A stretch of 64,000 nucleotides of DNA, taken from the NCBI GenBank assembly GCA_028818225.1, contig JAPPOG010000045.1, forward strand, positions 62,001-126,000, written 5' to 3'. Position numbers and translations under genes: made by a program. The notes below the pieces were generated by a model that worked only from the letters and a program-made list of their open reading frames with translations, was not told where the DNA came from and made no database searches. Position 1 is the stretch's first letter. The number at the start of each line of letters is the position of its first letter. This document shows, one piece after another, positions 47,236-57,121 of this stretch. This DNA is from Gammaproteobacteria bacterium. GTDB taxonomy: Bacteria; Pseudomonadota; Gammaproteobacteria; Pseudomonadales; Pseudohongiellaceae.

Positions 47236-48243
47236 ATGACCATGCAGGCAATCCTCCTCCACAAATACGGAACAGAGAATGACCTCACTTTCGAGGAAAT
47301 TGAGAAGCCCGTTCCCAAGGACGATGAAGTGCTGGTGCGAGTCCATGCTTCGGCAGTAAATGATTGGGAGCTGGGCATCATCGAAGGCAAACCCCTCTTC
47401 ATGCGTCTGTTCCTGGGATTCCTGAGACCCAAGCTCAAGATTATGGGAACTGAAGTTGCGGGTGTGGTAGAAGCTGTCGGCAAAGACGTCCTCAAGTATC
47501 GCCCGGGTCATAAAGTTTATGGTGATCTGAGCGCACATAAGTTTGGTGCCTTCGCCGAATTTCTGTGCACCAAGGAGAGCGCTGTTGCTCATATGCCAAC
47601 TAACCTCTCCTTCGATCAATCCGCCGCTATCCCCCATGCCGGACTATTAGCCCTTCAAGCTTTGCGCGACATAGCTGACTTCAGAGCAGGCCAGAGCTTG
47701 CTAATTAATGGTGCAGGCGGGGGTGTTGGTTGCCTGGGAATTCAGCTGGCGAAGATGCATAAGAACGTGCGCGAAACAGGTGTTGATAGTACGGAAAAGC
47801 TCGAACATATGGCCTTGCTCAGTTTCGATGAAGTGATCGATTACACCAGGCAAAATTTCACCGAGCTGGGCAAACAATACGATGTCATCCTCGATACCAA
47901 GTCAACTCGCTCTCCTGCTGAAATAGCCAGGGCCTTGAAGCCAAATGGAATCTACGTGACCGTAGGCGGCAATATGAATCGAATATTTCAGATCGCCTTT
48001 CTTAGCAGATTTATGCGCAATAAAGAAAACAGACAATTTCATGTACTGGGATTAAAACCCAATAAAGGCCTGGAGTATTTAACCGGACTCGTGGAAGGCG
48101 GAAGAGTTATTCCAGCCATCGACAGCAGGTATCCTTTAGAACAAACACCGCTTGCCATTAGGAGATTGAAACAGGCAAGTCATAAAGGGAAGATAATTAT
48201 CTCAGTGGCAGCAGTTAGTCTTCCTCTGAGCGCTGACGAGTAA
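47236..48243 (+). CDS. MDR-family NAD(P)-dependent alcohol dehydrogenase / quinone oxidoreductase-like
   Basis: MQAILLHKYGTENDLTFEEIEKPVPKDDEVLVRVHASAVND; LLINGAGGGVGCLGIQLAKM. Confidence 0.87.
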   Translation: MTMQAILLHKYGTENDLTFEEIEKPVPKDDEVLVRVHASAVNDWELGIIEGKPLFMRLFLGFLRPKLKIMGTEVAGVVEAVGKDVLKYRPGHKVYGDLSAHKFGAFAEFLCTKESAVAHMPTNLSFDQSAAIPHAGLLALQALRDIADFRAGQSLLINGAGGGVGCLGIQLAKMHKNVRETGVDSTEKLEHMALLSFDEVIDYTRQNFTELGKQYDVILDTKSTRSPAEIARALKPNGIYVTVGGNMNRIFQIAFLSRFMRNKENRQFHVLGLKPNKGLEYLTGLVEGGRVIPAIDSRYPLEQTPLAIRRLKQASHKGKIIISVAAVSLPLSADE

Positions 48244-49102
48244 AAAAGGCCGCCAGCGCGTCACGATCTTCATCAGTAAGTTTGCTGGTGTTATGTTCGA
48301 TAACTTCATTCATATCACCACCTACAAACTCACCCCCTGGTTTTAAACCCAATAATAAAAATATATCGAAGTTGTTTGTAGTCCACTCTTCCAGAGCTTC
48401 AGCATCGATGGCTTCGATTACTTCCTCGCCTATTTCTGCACCGGCATACTCACGATTGTAATCTGGAATACCAAGCCCGTTACGTGGTGTATGGCATTCA
48501 CCACAGTGACCCAGATTACGGGCAAGATAAGCACCTCGTGCCAACAGTTCATTGTCAAACTGCTCTAACTCCGGCTGAGAGATGTCTGCCAGAGCGTTCC
48601 AGCCAGCGACAATCCGGCGAAATAACCAAGCCGGTGTTTCTGGCTCCGGCACTACGTTACTCAAGGGTTGCAACGACATTAAATAGGCAGCCATGTCCAG
48701 CACATCTTCATCGGTCATGCCGGAATAGGCCCGGTATGGAAACGCCGGGTAGTAGAAATTTCCAGTGGGTGTACGCCCATGTTTAAGTGCCGCAATAAAG
48801 TCCCTGGCTTGCCAGCTACCTATGCCAGTTTCAATATCAGGAGTTATATTAGGCGCATAAAAAGTTCCAAAATCCGTTTCCAAAGCCAGACCACCGCTTA
48901 GTGCTTCACTGGTGTCTTCGGTCTGCCCCCGATGGCAACTTATGCAGCCGCCCGCAATCAGCAAATATTCACCACGTTCAATTGCTTCAACTGAATCAGG
49001 GATTTGATTAGCAGAAGAAATGTTGGGTGGCGCAAAAAGCCAGATGGAAACCAGTCCCGCCAGGCCCAGAACAACAATCAACACTATGTTTCTTCTGCTC
49101 AT
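48215..49102 (-). CDS. Membrane-anchored di-heme cytochrome c
   Basis: Two CxxCH motifs (GGCISCHRG, GHCGECHTPR); N-terminal TM. Confidence 0.88.
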   Translation of the reverse strand: MSRRNIVLIVVLGLAGLVSIWLFAPPNISSANQIPDSVEAIERGEYLLIAGGCISCHRGQTEDTSEALSGGLALETDFGTFYAPNITPDIETGIGSWQARDFIAALKHGRTPTGNFYYPAFPYRAYSGMTDEDVLDMAAYLMSLQPLSNVVPEPETPAWLFRRIVAGWNALADISQPELEQFDNELLARGAYLARNLGHCGECHTPRNGLGIPDYNREYAGAEIGEEVIEAIDAEALEEWTTNNFDIFLLLGLKPGGEFVGGDMNEVIEHNTSKLTDEDRDALAAFFTRQRSEED

Positions 49103-49226
49103 TCGCTTTTACTTCATGTTATTTCAGTTTTTTATAACGCAGCCATTCTAGACATTGCGTAAATTCTTGTCGACTTCTATCAGTTATCGGTAAACTGGTA
49201 ATTCAATTCATCATCTGGTGGCTTAG

Positions 49227-49703
49227 TTGTTAGAGTTTGAGCATATTGTTCAGGTAAATGACCTTAGTAATAAGGGGATTATAGCCCTGACCAGAAACCA
49301 GCTTTGGCAGGGACTCGTGCTAAGAGCCAGGAGTCCGGAAAAATTCAATCATGCGCTGCAGTGCGAATCGCAAGCTCCAGAAAATAACGAATTTATCCGT
49401 ACTATAGAAGCAGGTAGTTCAAGTTTCCGGGAACGGGTAATTCTTTATCCCGAACAGAAAATTTGCACAAAAACCATCGCCGAATTCGATCAGATCGCCG
49501 CGCAAAGCACCACTACTATTGAGGAACCAGAACAGGGCTCGCTGTTCGTGCGTTTCTATTATAAGCGCGAACTGGATATAACGGATGAACGAGTAGATGT
49601 GGGTGAACACCTGAAGTCTGCTTACGTTCAGCTCGATCGCGACGCAATTGCCATGATCAGGCTTCTGGCTGAGAGCGCATTGTTCGATCAGACCATTAAC
49701 TGA
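49227..49703 (+). CDS. DUF1857-like (SRPBCC fold) protein
   Basis: FEHIVQVNDLSNKGIIALTRNQLWQGLVLRARSPEKF. Confidence 0.72.
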   Translation: MLEFEHIVQVNDLSNKGIIALTRNQLWQGLVLRARSPEKFNHALQCESQAPENNEFIRTIEAGSSSFRERVILYPEQKICTKTIAEFDQIAAQSTTTIEEPEQGSLFVRFYYKRELDITDERVDVGEHLKSAYVQLDRDAIAMIRLLAESALFDQTIN

Positions 49704-49818
49704 ATCCTTCGTCTAGCTAAAGAATAGCCCCAGACTTTGCAAAGGCTGTGGCTTTGCGTCTGTTCCATGAATTGTTTATGCTCTCTTTCCCTCGCCTGCA
49801 AATCTGCCGGAGGAAAAC

Positions 49819-50634
49819 ATGCGAATAACAATAGCAAGATCATTAAGTCGATTTTATTTGAGTTCCCTGGCGCTCATTTTTTTCAGTTCAGCCGCCTGGG
49901 CTGACAGGCAAGTCTCCGATGACGAAAGTCATATAGACGATGAACGTATTCAGCATCGTAGCTATACATTCCCCCCTACCGGAGAAGAGATTCCTTACGC
50001 GCTATTTGTCCCTTCTACCTATAATGAAAGTGACCCGGCACCTTTAATTATTTCCTTGCATGGCCTTGGTCGCTCCTATGACTGGTTAATGGGGTATCAC
50101 GGTTTTCTGGATCAAGCAGAAGCAAGTGGATATATAGTAGTTACACCCCTGGGCTATATTCGTCGAGGTTGGTATGGCTCAAGGAAAACAGAAGATCCAC
50201 AGGATGGCGCGTATAGCGAACAGGATGTGATGGAAGTCATTCAGCTTGTTCGTGATGAGTTTGCAGTGGATAACAATCGCATTTATTTATGGGGTCACTC
50301 AATGGGTGGTGCAGGGACTTATCACCTTGCGGCGAAGAATCCTGATTTGTTCGCCGGTTTAGGGGTTGCAGCACCGGCACCGGAAACAAGTACAGATATC
50401 GAAGCAACTCTCAGCAAGATAAAACATATTCCCATTTTCGTCCTGCAAGGCGACGAAGACACTGCAGTACCTGTCACGCTGACCAGAGCATGGGTCAGCA
50501 AAATGGAAGAGTTGGGAATGCAACATGTGTATGCCGAAATTCAGGGTGGAGATCATTCGCTCCTAATTTCACAAAACAGCGAGCATATGCAAAAGTTTGT
50601 CGATTTTTTCAATATCGTCAGGAAAAAATATTAG
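49819..50634 (+). CDS. Exported alpha/beta hydrolase (PHB-depolymerase/esterase-like)
   Basis: PLIISLHGLGRSYDWL; nucleophile elbow LWGHSMGGAGTYHLA; GGDHSLL. Confidence 0.85.
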   Translation: MRITIARSLSRFYLSSLALIFFSSAAWADRQVSDDESHIDDERIQHRSYTFPPTGEEIPYALFVPSTYNESDPAPLIISLHGLGRSYDWLMGYHGFLDQAEASGYIVVTPLGYIRRGWYGSRKTEDPQDGAYSEQDVMEVIQLVRDEFAVDNNRIYLWGHSMGGAGTYHLAAKNPDLFAGLGVAAPAPETSTDIEATLSKIKHIPIFVLQGDEDTAVPVTLTRAWVSKMEELGMQHVYAEIQGGDHSLLISQNSEHMQKFVDFFNIVRKKY

Positions 50635-50644
50635 AAATTCCTCT

Positions 50645-50971
50645 ATGAAGAAATGTATGAAGTATTGGCCACTTTATGTTATCGGCGTTTTGGTTTCGTG
50701 GACTAGCTTTGCTGCAGAGTCGGAAAACTACGACGCAGCTGCAGCGTATCAGACCTCCTGTTTTGCCTGCCATGGCACAGGTCAGGCTCATGCACCAGTT
50801 GTAGGCGATGTAATTGAATGGGAAATTCGGGCCGAAAAGGGCATGGAAACCCTGGTGCAGAATACCATTAATGGCCTTAATGGCATCATGCCAGCCCGAG
50901 GTCTTTGCGCGGATTGCAGCGATGAGCAACTACGCGCCATCGTTGAATACATGTTAGAAGAAAGTAAATAA
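50645..50971 (+). CDS. Cytochrome c5-like protein
   Basis: Listed ORF 50597..50971 contains ATG at 50645 (MKKCMKYWPLYVIGVLVSWTSFA signal); YQTSCFACHGTGQAHAPVVGD. Confidence 0.82.
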   Translation: MKKCMKYWPLYVIGVLVSWTSFAAESENYDAAAAYQTSCFACHGTGQAHAPVVGDVIEWEIRAEKGMETLVQNTINGLNGIMPARGLCADCSDEQLRAIVEYMLEESK

Positions 50972-51006
50972 AGTAAGAGAGTTAATCAGGATATTGGAGC
51001 AAACAG

Positions 51007-52833
51007 ATGCCAGAGTTTAAATCCGCAATCAGTCGTTACACTGATTTCTTTCGAGTTTTGTGTGCCAGCTGCTTGCTTCTAATAGCCGCTTGCTCCTCAG
51101 AAAATGAAACGACTTCAATAACTGTCGCCACCAGCAGCGAATCTACTGGGGGTGCAGTCGAACCTGAGGAAAGCAGCCTCTCCGCTGTAACTGACCTGGA
51201 CTGGCCCCTGCATAATTTTGACCTTTATGGTTCTCGATTCGCGCCAACCGATCAGATTACCAAAGACAATGTTGCGACCTTAACGCCCCGCTGGTTATTT
51301 CAGCACGGTGTAATCGATGGAGTCAGCAACCAGACCACTCCGGTAATAGTCGATGAAGTGATGTACATAACCGATTCACGCGGCAGCGTGTATGCCGTCA
51401 ATGCCAGGGACGGTCACTTGCTATGGTCATATGACGTAACGCGATTACTCGGTGGTGGGCGCCGTGAAGGCTATATTTTCAGACATCGCGGTGTAGTTTA
51501 TGACGAAGGCGTTGTTTATACGGCGGCGGGATCCTTTATGTTTGCACTTGATGCTGAAACCGGCGAACCAATTGAATCATTTGGCGATGGCGGCCAGGCT
51601 TCGGTAATCCTCGATGTATTGCATCAACGCGATCCAACTATCGAAACAGCCATATCAGTTGGTTACTGGTTCACAACTGCGCCGCAGATTTACAACGACG
51701 TAATATACATTGGCACAACCCGCAGTGAGAGTCATATCGAGGGTGGCTATGTGTTAGCCATTGATGACCAAACTGGCGAAGTTATCTGGCACTTCAATAC
51801 CATACCCCAGGATGAAAACGACCAGGGATGGGAGATTGCCGGCCCAACCTGGGTTGGCGGCGAACGCAATGGCGGCGGTATCTGGGAAACGCCTTCAATC
51901 GATCCTGAACTGGGCATGGTGTATTTCGCCGTGGGTAATCCCTTTGGTGATAGCACCAAACGTGACGGCATGAATTTGTTTACTGACTCCTTGATTGCTT
52001 TAACCCTCGATGAAGGCAGACTGGTCTGGTATTACCAACAGGTTCATCACGATGTATGGGATTACGATTCCGGTAACCAGCCGGTATTGTTTGATATGGA
52101 AGTAGATGGTGAGCCGGTCAAAGCCCTGGCGCAAGCGAGCAAGAACAGCTGGCTATATATATTGAATCGCGAAACCGGTGATCCGGTTCATCCAATTATT
52201 GAAACACCAGTTTCAACCGAAACCGATGTTGAAGGAGAAGAGCCCTGGCCTACTCAACCGATCCCCCATAAAGCAAATGGAGAGCGCATGGAACCGGTAT
52301 CACCGGTTTTTCCAACGGATATCCCAGCGCAGCATATGGAAGCGAACAACCTTGTTGAGCAATTTACTCCCATCGGGCCCAACCAGATCTTTTCTCCAGG
52401 TTTCGGCGGCGGCTCCAACTATGGGCCCCTTGCTTATGGCAAAGACACTGGCTATTTGTATGTGAATGCCATCGACCAACCTTTTAATTCCGGGCGCGAT
52501 CCGAAGGGCTATTTCTCAGCCTATGATCCAACAACCGGCGAACTAATCTGGCGGCAGATTTTTGAAGGATATGGACAGGCAGGGCCAGTTGTAACAGCAG
52601 GTGGTCTTGTTTTTGTGGGTGCCGGCAGTAATGAAGCGGGTTACTTCTATGCTTTCGATGCCGAAACTGGCGAACAATACTGGAAGTTTAATACCGGCTC
52701 CGGCGTCTTCGCGTCACCGGCGGTGTACTCAATCGATGGAGAAGAATTTATTACAGTTGCCTCTGGTGGGGGCTCTCGTGGCCGCCGCGGCGGCGACTTA
52801 ATTCTCAGTTTTGCCTTACCGGAACGCAACTAG
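51007..52833 (+). CDS. PQQ-dependent dehydrogenase (quinoprotein), lipoprotein
   Basis: Lipobox LLLIAACSS; beta-propeller repeats ...VYAVNARDGHLLWSYDV, FALDAETGEPIESFGDGGQ, YFYAFDAETGEQYWKFNTGSGVFASPAVYSIDGEEFITVASGGG. Confidence 0.88.
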   Translation: MPEFKSAISRYTDFFRVLCASCLLLIAACSSENETTSITVATSSESTGGAVEPEESSLSAVTDLDWPLHNFDLYGSRFAPTDQITKDNVATLTPRWLFQHGVIDGVSNQTTPVIVDEVMYITDSRGSVYAVNARDGHLLWSYDVTRLLGGGRREGYIFRHRGVVYDEGVVYTAAGSFMFALDAETGEPIESFGDGGQASVILDVLHQRDPTIETAISVGYWFTTAPQIYNDVIYIGTTRSESHIEGGYVLAIDDQTGEVIWHFNTIPQDENDQGWEIAGPTWVGGERNGGGIWETPSIDPELGMVYFAVGNPFGDSTKRDGMNLFTDSLIALTLDEGRLVWYYQQVHHDVWDYDSGNQPVLFDMEVDGEPVKALAQASKNSWLYILNRETGDPVHPIIETPVSTETDVEGEEPWPTQPIPHKANGERMEPVSPVFPTDIPAQHMEANNLVEQFTPIGPNQIFSPGFGGGSNYGPLAYGKDTGYLYVNAIDQPFNSGRDPKGYFSAYDPTTGELIWRQIFEGYGQAGPVVTAGGLVFVGAGSNEAGYFYAFDAETGEQYWKFNTGSGVFASPAVYSIDGEEFITVASGGGSRGRRGGDLILSFALPERN

Positions 52834-53011
52834 CGCAGTCCTCCCCTTGGGGAGCATCAGTCCTGTGCATTAAAAATTCAATAAAGCGTCGCTCTCATTG
52901 AGTGTTGCTATTGCACTCAGTTTTGCTGTTAGTGAATTGTCGCTAGCACAGGATGAGTTGGATCTGGTTTAAAAAGTATCAGGTAAACTGATTAGCAAGA
53001 GGATTGCAAAT

Positions 53012-53046
53012 AAAAAGGCAGCGAGTTTTAAACTCACTGCCTTTTT
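53012..53046. terminator. Terminator between convergent genes
   Basis: aaaaaGGCAGcGAGTTTtaAACTCaCTGCCttttt. Confidence 0.78.
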
Positions 53047-53123
53047 CTAGCTTTGCGCCTTCGATCTGGAGACTAGATCGTGTTGCTCCAATTCCCTTTT
53101 TTACTGCTTCCCTGAATCCATCC

Positions 53124-53576
53124 CTAGACTACTACATACCTTCCATTAATCTTTCGATAGTGAATGTCTCTATAGCGATACATCCTTTCTCCATTGACTA
53201 CCACAGTCCTGTAACCCCGTGGTAATGAAGCCAAGCGAATCCCGGCTATCGGATTTACTACAACATAACCACTGGCTCGTTTCGCATAGTAAACCCCATC
53301 ATGAACATAGTAGACCTTACCAGTATGTACCACACGGACATGATTAGCAGGAATAGAATGCAAGACTGCACCTATCACTCGACTAACTGTGGTTCTAACC
53401 GGTACTGGTTTGTGCACAACAACGTTTCGTTCAATTACCAAACGCTTATGCTGATGACCTGGATGAGGACCTGCATAGACCGAGTCCATATTTATGAAGA
53501 AAATAAACGATGCTGCACTTAGTACTGTAAAAAGTTTCATGATGGTCTCCCATAGTCCCTGATTGAAACAAAACAA
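53124..53576 (-). CDS. DUF6515-like exported protein
   Basis: Signal peptide MKLFTVLSAASFIFFINMDSVYA (start about 53540); YYVHDGVYYAKRASGYVVVNPIAGIRLASLPRGYRTVVVNGERMYRYRDIHYRK. Confidence 0.62.
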   Translation of the reverse strand: MFCFNQGLWETIMKLFTVLSAASFIFFINMDSVYAGPHPGHQHKRLVIERNVVVHKPVPVRTTVSRVIGAVLHSIPANHVRVVHTGKVYYVHDGVYYAKRASGYVVVNPIAGIRLASLPRGYRTVVVNGERMYRYRDIHYRKINGRYVVV

Positions 53577-53639
53577 TTCGTTTGCTTACACTCTAAAACG
53601 CGGAGCAAAATATTTGGTTTACAGGGTTAGAAAAAATTT

Positions 53640-54605
53640 TCAGTGGGGTGAAATGACGACTCGAAAGCCTATGGTATTGTTACGCACACCAGGATCTACG
53701 CCGCCTCTGACAGCACTACGAATATTATTTATGGTATCGGCATAGGAACCGCCCCGCATCACCCAGAGCGCATCCTCGGCCAGATTTTCATCATCGTCTT
53801 CAGCATCATAGGGGTACGGCTGCAGAGGGCTGCGAGTCATTTCCCAGACATTTCCTGCCATATCAGAAAGACCAAAGGCACAACTCGCGCAGGCATAGAA
53901 TCCAACACTTCGCTTTCCCTCTCCAGCGAAATTGGCAAATTCAGAGGTAGGTTGAGAGCCCCAGGGAAAAGTTCGGCCATCATCAGTTCTGGCCGCTTTT
54001 TCCCACTCGGCCTCTGTAGGCAAACTGATCTTCGCTCCGGCTTCGAGCGAGGCCATTAAAGGCGCCGGTGTCTGGGGCGAGTTTCTCATTTTTCCTTCCA
54101 GCCACTGGGTATAGGCAATAGCCTGAGGCCATGTAATGCTGCTTACCGGCGTGGAGGGGTCACCCTGCAAGGCCGCGGGGTCAATTGCAATTCCTGTGTC
54201 TTCAACAAATTGTCTAAACTGGGCAATGGTTACTTCATAGCGATTGATATAAAAAGATGAGAGTTGAACGCTCCCCTGCCTTTGCAAGTTGGACCAACGT
54301 TCATTTTCATAAGCCATGCGATCCAATGCTGGATTACTTCCCATGGTGAACTCACCAGCCGGTATTTCCACAAACCCTAATAGCGCATCATCTGGTAACA
54401 GCCATGCTTGCTTATTAAATCCTGGAAGGGACTCAGCGGAATTCATTTGAGAATTTACAGACGAACTAATCGAACTTTGTGAACTCATCCAGTAAGCAAC
54501 AAAAAAAATTATTATGCTCATGGCTGTAAAACCAACAGTTCTGCTTGGGGCTGTAGCTTCAGTCTTATTACCAATACCCGCCAAGTCTGATTCTGATCGA
54601 TTCAT
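53640..54605 (-). CDS. SUMF1/FGE-sulfatase-modifying-factor-like protein, membrane anchored
   Basis: VEIPAGEFTMGSNPALDRMAYENER; FYINRYEVTIAQFRQFV; LPTEAEWEKAARTDDGRTFPWG; GFRVV. Confidence 0.85.
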   Translation of the reverse strand: MNRSESDLAGIGNKTEATAPSRTVGFTAMSIIIFFVAYWMSSQSSISSSVNSQMNSAESLPGFNKQAWLLPDDALLGFVEIPAGEFTMGSNPALDRMAYENERWSNLQRQGSVQLSSFYINRYEVTIAQFRQFVEDTGIAIDPAALQGDPSTPVSSITWPQAIAYTQWLEGKMRNSPQTPAPLMASLEAGAKISLPTEAEWEKAARTDDGRTFPWGSQPTSEFANFAGEGKRSVGFYACASCAFGLSDMAGNVWEMTRSPLQPYPYDAEDDDENLAEDALWVMRGGSYADTINNIRSAVRGGVDPGVRNNTIGFRVVISPH

Positions 54606-54625
54606 CTTAGTGCATGAATAGGAAT

Positions 54626-56236
54626 CTAAATGTTTTCACAGGCAAATGCCCAACTATGTTCACAGGCTCGGTCATACAATTCATCCAATGGGTTCTCCAT
54701 TAGATTCAGGCCGCCTTCTCTTAGCAACAAACGTAAGTCCAGTTCATGAGGGTCTTCTTTCGCTAACAGGTCATCATTTAATAGGTTTAAACATCCCGCT
54801 TTGAACTTCAGCTCACAGGATTGAGCAAAGTAGTCTCTCGCCATGGCGTTATCCCGAGCTACGATAATTCCTTCCCGAAACTGCAAACCTAATTCGTTGC
54901 ATGCCCAGGCAGAATTATCCGCACAGTAAGTGCTTTCCAGTTGCACCAGGCGCTCGCAGGCATTGGGCAATTCACTAAAGCAAGCCTCTTGCCAGAAAGG
55001 AAGGCTGTCCCCGGTATGTTTACTGTCAGTTTTTCCCAAACCGGACATAAGGAGAAAAACAAATACCCAGACACTCATGTGCGCCAGGTTCGCTTTTCCA
55101 CCAAACCAATTGTCATTCCAGACATTGAGTAGTTCCCGGGACTTTATTGACCGAACTGCGTTATCAATGGCAATAACGCTCAGGTTCAGTATTGGTACCG
55201 CCAATAGCTTGTCATAAAAGGTGGGCGCACCCAAAGCCCCTAACAATGTGTAAAGTGCAAATACGCTAAACCCATAAAGAATGCCAAATAAGGTTTTACC
55301 CAATGGCGTGCGGGGGGAAGTAGATGGATCTGTTACTAGTAGATGAAGGCCAAGAAAGACAGCAGCGGGAATTTCTGAATCCAGAAAATAAGGGACGCCA
55401 GCTGTCGCATTGTATAGAGCACTTAATGCAAATAACGAAATCGCTGCCATCCCAGCCACAAGCGTAATCGAAAAAAAGTACATCACGATCAGGCCGATAA
55501 GAAACAGGAAGGTATATATATTCGGCGCAAGCGTTAAGGTTGATGCAATTTCCTGACCCCAGGTTAAATGCGTCGTGTTAGTGAGAATTAAAACTAAAGA
55601 AAACAATCCAAGAGCGAAAGCTGATGGGTTAAATATGTGAACATTGCGCCCTTCCCTTTGCCAGCGCACATATTCTTTGCCCATGAATCCGAGAGCAATC
55701 ATTAGAAACTGCATATAAAACCAGTCATCTCTAAACCAGAGAAACAGGTTAATGCTCAAGATGATAGGAAAAGGACCAAAGCCCAGGGTGTATTTCTGGC
55801 GCCGCGACCAGGCCAGTAACATATCAAAGGTATAGGCAAACAGAATTTGTCCAACAATTAACCAGGCATGGTCATAGACTGGTCGCCAAAAGTAGCCCCA
55901 ATAGGAATAGACACTTATTTGCACCATCGCCTGAATATAGTGCTGCTGCCGCAGGATCAGTTCGAACGAACGTTCCTCACCCGAACGCTGGCATTGCATG
56001 AATAAATAGACAAACCAGGTGAGCAAAAACAAGACGGCGCCAGCGAATGAGTAGAAGAGAATTTCATTAGCCTGAACCCGTGGTGTCATTGCTAATGCGG
56101 CGAGGGCAATAATCAGGGCAAAGGGAATCTTAAAATTTCCAAGGCTGAACCCTGCATTGGCAACAGGCTGCAAAACTGCGCTATTTCCAGAACTCTCCAT
56201 GGATGAGCTGCGCTTACGCTTGGCTTTACTTACCAT
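54626..56236 (-). CDS. RnfD/NqrB-like membrane protein with C-terminal Sel1-like region
   Basis: Multi-TM; HIFNPSAFALGLFSLVL and LHLLVTDPSTSPRTPLGKTLFGILYG; C-terminal CERLVQLESTYCADNSAWACNELGLQFREG...FAQSCELKFKAGCLNL. Confidence 0.7.
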   Translation of the reverse strand: MVSKAKRKRSSSMESSGNSAVLQPVANAGFSLGNFKIPFALIIALAALAMTPRVQANEILFYSFAGAVLFLLTWFVYLFMQCQRSGEERSFELILRQQHYIQAMVQISVYSYWGYFWRPVYDHAWLIVGQILFAYTFDMLLAWSRRQKYTLGFGPFPIILSINLFLWFRDDWFYMQFLMIALGFMGKEYVRWQREGRNVHIFNPSAFALGLFSLVLILTNTTHLTWGQEIASTLTLAPNIYTFLFLIGLIVMYFFSITLVAGMAAISLFALSALYNATAGVPYFLDSEIPAAVFLGLHLLVTDPSTSPRTPLGKTLFGILYGFSVFALYTLLGALGAPTFYDKLLAVPILNLSVIAIDNAVRSIKSRELLNVWNDNWFGGKANLAHMSVWVFVFLLMSGLGKTDSKHTGDSLPFWQEACFSELPNACERLVQLESTYCADNSAWACNELGLQFREGIIVARDNAMARDYFAQSCELKFKAGCLNLLNDDLLAKEDPHELDLRLLLREGGLNLMENPLDELYDRACEHSWAFACENI

Positions 56237-56526
56237 ACTTCGATCTGCTATCCGTCACTAGTTTACTGGCTTTGAAGAATAAACCAGCTCCTGTGGCAAT
56301 TCAATTTAGTAGGATTAGCAGAAATAGTGCCTTATGCAGCAGTTTCGAAGTAGCTGGCGCTATCAATTCGTAACAGATGGAACGGCGAAATTATAAATGA
56401 ACAACCGACTGTCAAAGCCCTGCATGTCAGCTCATTGCAGCACCCATATAATCCCGCAAACAGCCGCCAAATCAGAAGCTTTTTGCACCAATTTTGGCGG
56501 TTGTTGAAGCCTCCCTTTGGCTCGAT

Positions 56527-56814
56527 CTAATTGGGCGCGCTGTGTTCCTCCTCACCATCACGTTCATGATCATGGCGATGATCCCGATCATGATGGTCGT
56601 GCCCACCACCTACAGCCGCATCCACCATTCGAAAGGGCGCCGCGATTACAGTGCCAGCGGTATCGGCGGTAACTCCTATGACGGCACCAGTTAGCTGAAA
56701 TGGTGCTTTGACTACTTCCGCCGTTGTATCCACTGCCACTCCGATCACCGAACCAATGCACCCTGTCAATGAGGCAGTCAGTACTGCAGCAACGGCCATT
56801 TTTGCAATTTTCAT
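56527..56814 (-). CDS. Small lipoprotein with His/Asp-rich tail
   Basis: Likely start 56814: MKIAKMAVAAVLTASLTGCIGSVIGVAVDTTAEVVKAPFQLTGAVIGVTADTAGTVIAAPFRMVDAAVGGGHDHHDRDHRHDHERDGEEEHSAPN. Confidence 0.7.
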   Translation of the reverse strand: MKIAKMAVAAVLTASLTGCIGSVIGVAVDTTAEVVKAPFQLTGAVIGVTADTAGTVIAAPFRMVDAAVGGGHDHHDRDHRHDHERDGEEEHSAPN

Positions 56815-57121
56815 GTTTCTCTCCCAACTCGTCACCCGCATAAGGTGTCCTGGTTATTGTTTAACTTCAGATTTAAGACGCCACCAGTACCATAAATGTT
56901 TCAATATTAATTTGAGCTGAACTTTGGCATGGAATGTGTCACCGGAGAATGCGCGCGGAAGCGATTGCCCCGGAAACCCCCAAAAACACTGTAAATAGCG
57001 GATTTCGTGCAACAATTGGTGACTAATTTCTCCTTGAAAAAGCGCCCAATCACGCGTAATTTCAGCAAATTAGGTGGTATCCACCCAGAATTCAGCATTA
57101 GTACAAGATTTGGAGGTTCCA

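Noticed and set aside
46877-47251. Full-length 124-aa start for the GG-leader ORF
   Set aside because: The upstream in-frame extension lacks a good RBS and reads as noncoding; the ATG at 47137 has AGGAGA at suitable spacing and begins a canonical leader.
56457-56506. CCGCCAAA...TTTGGCGG inverted repeat as a terminator
   Set aside because: The loop is long (over 20 nt) and there is no clear U-tract, so function is uncertain.
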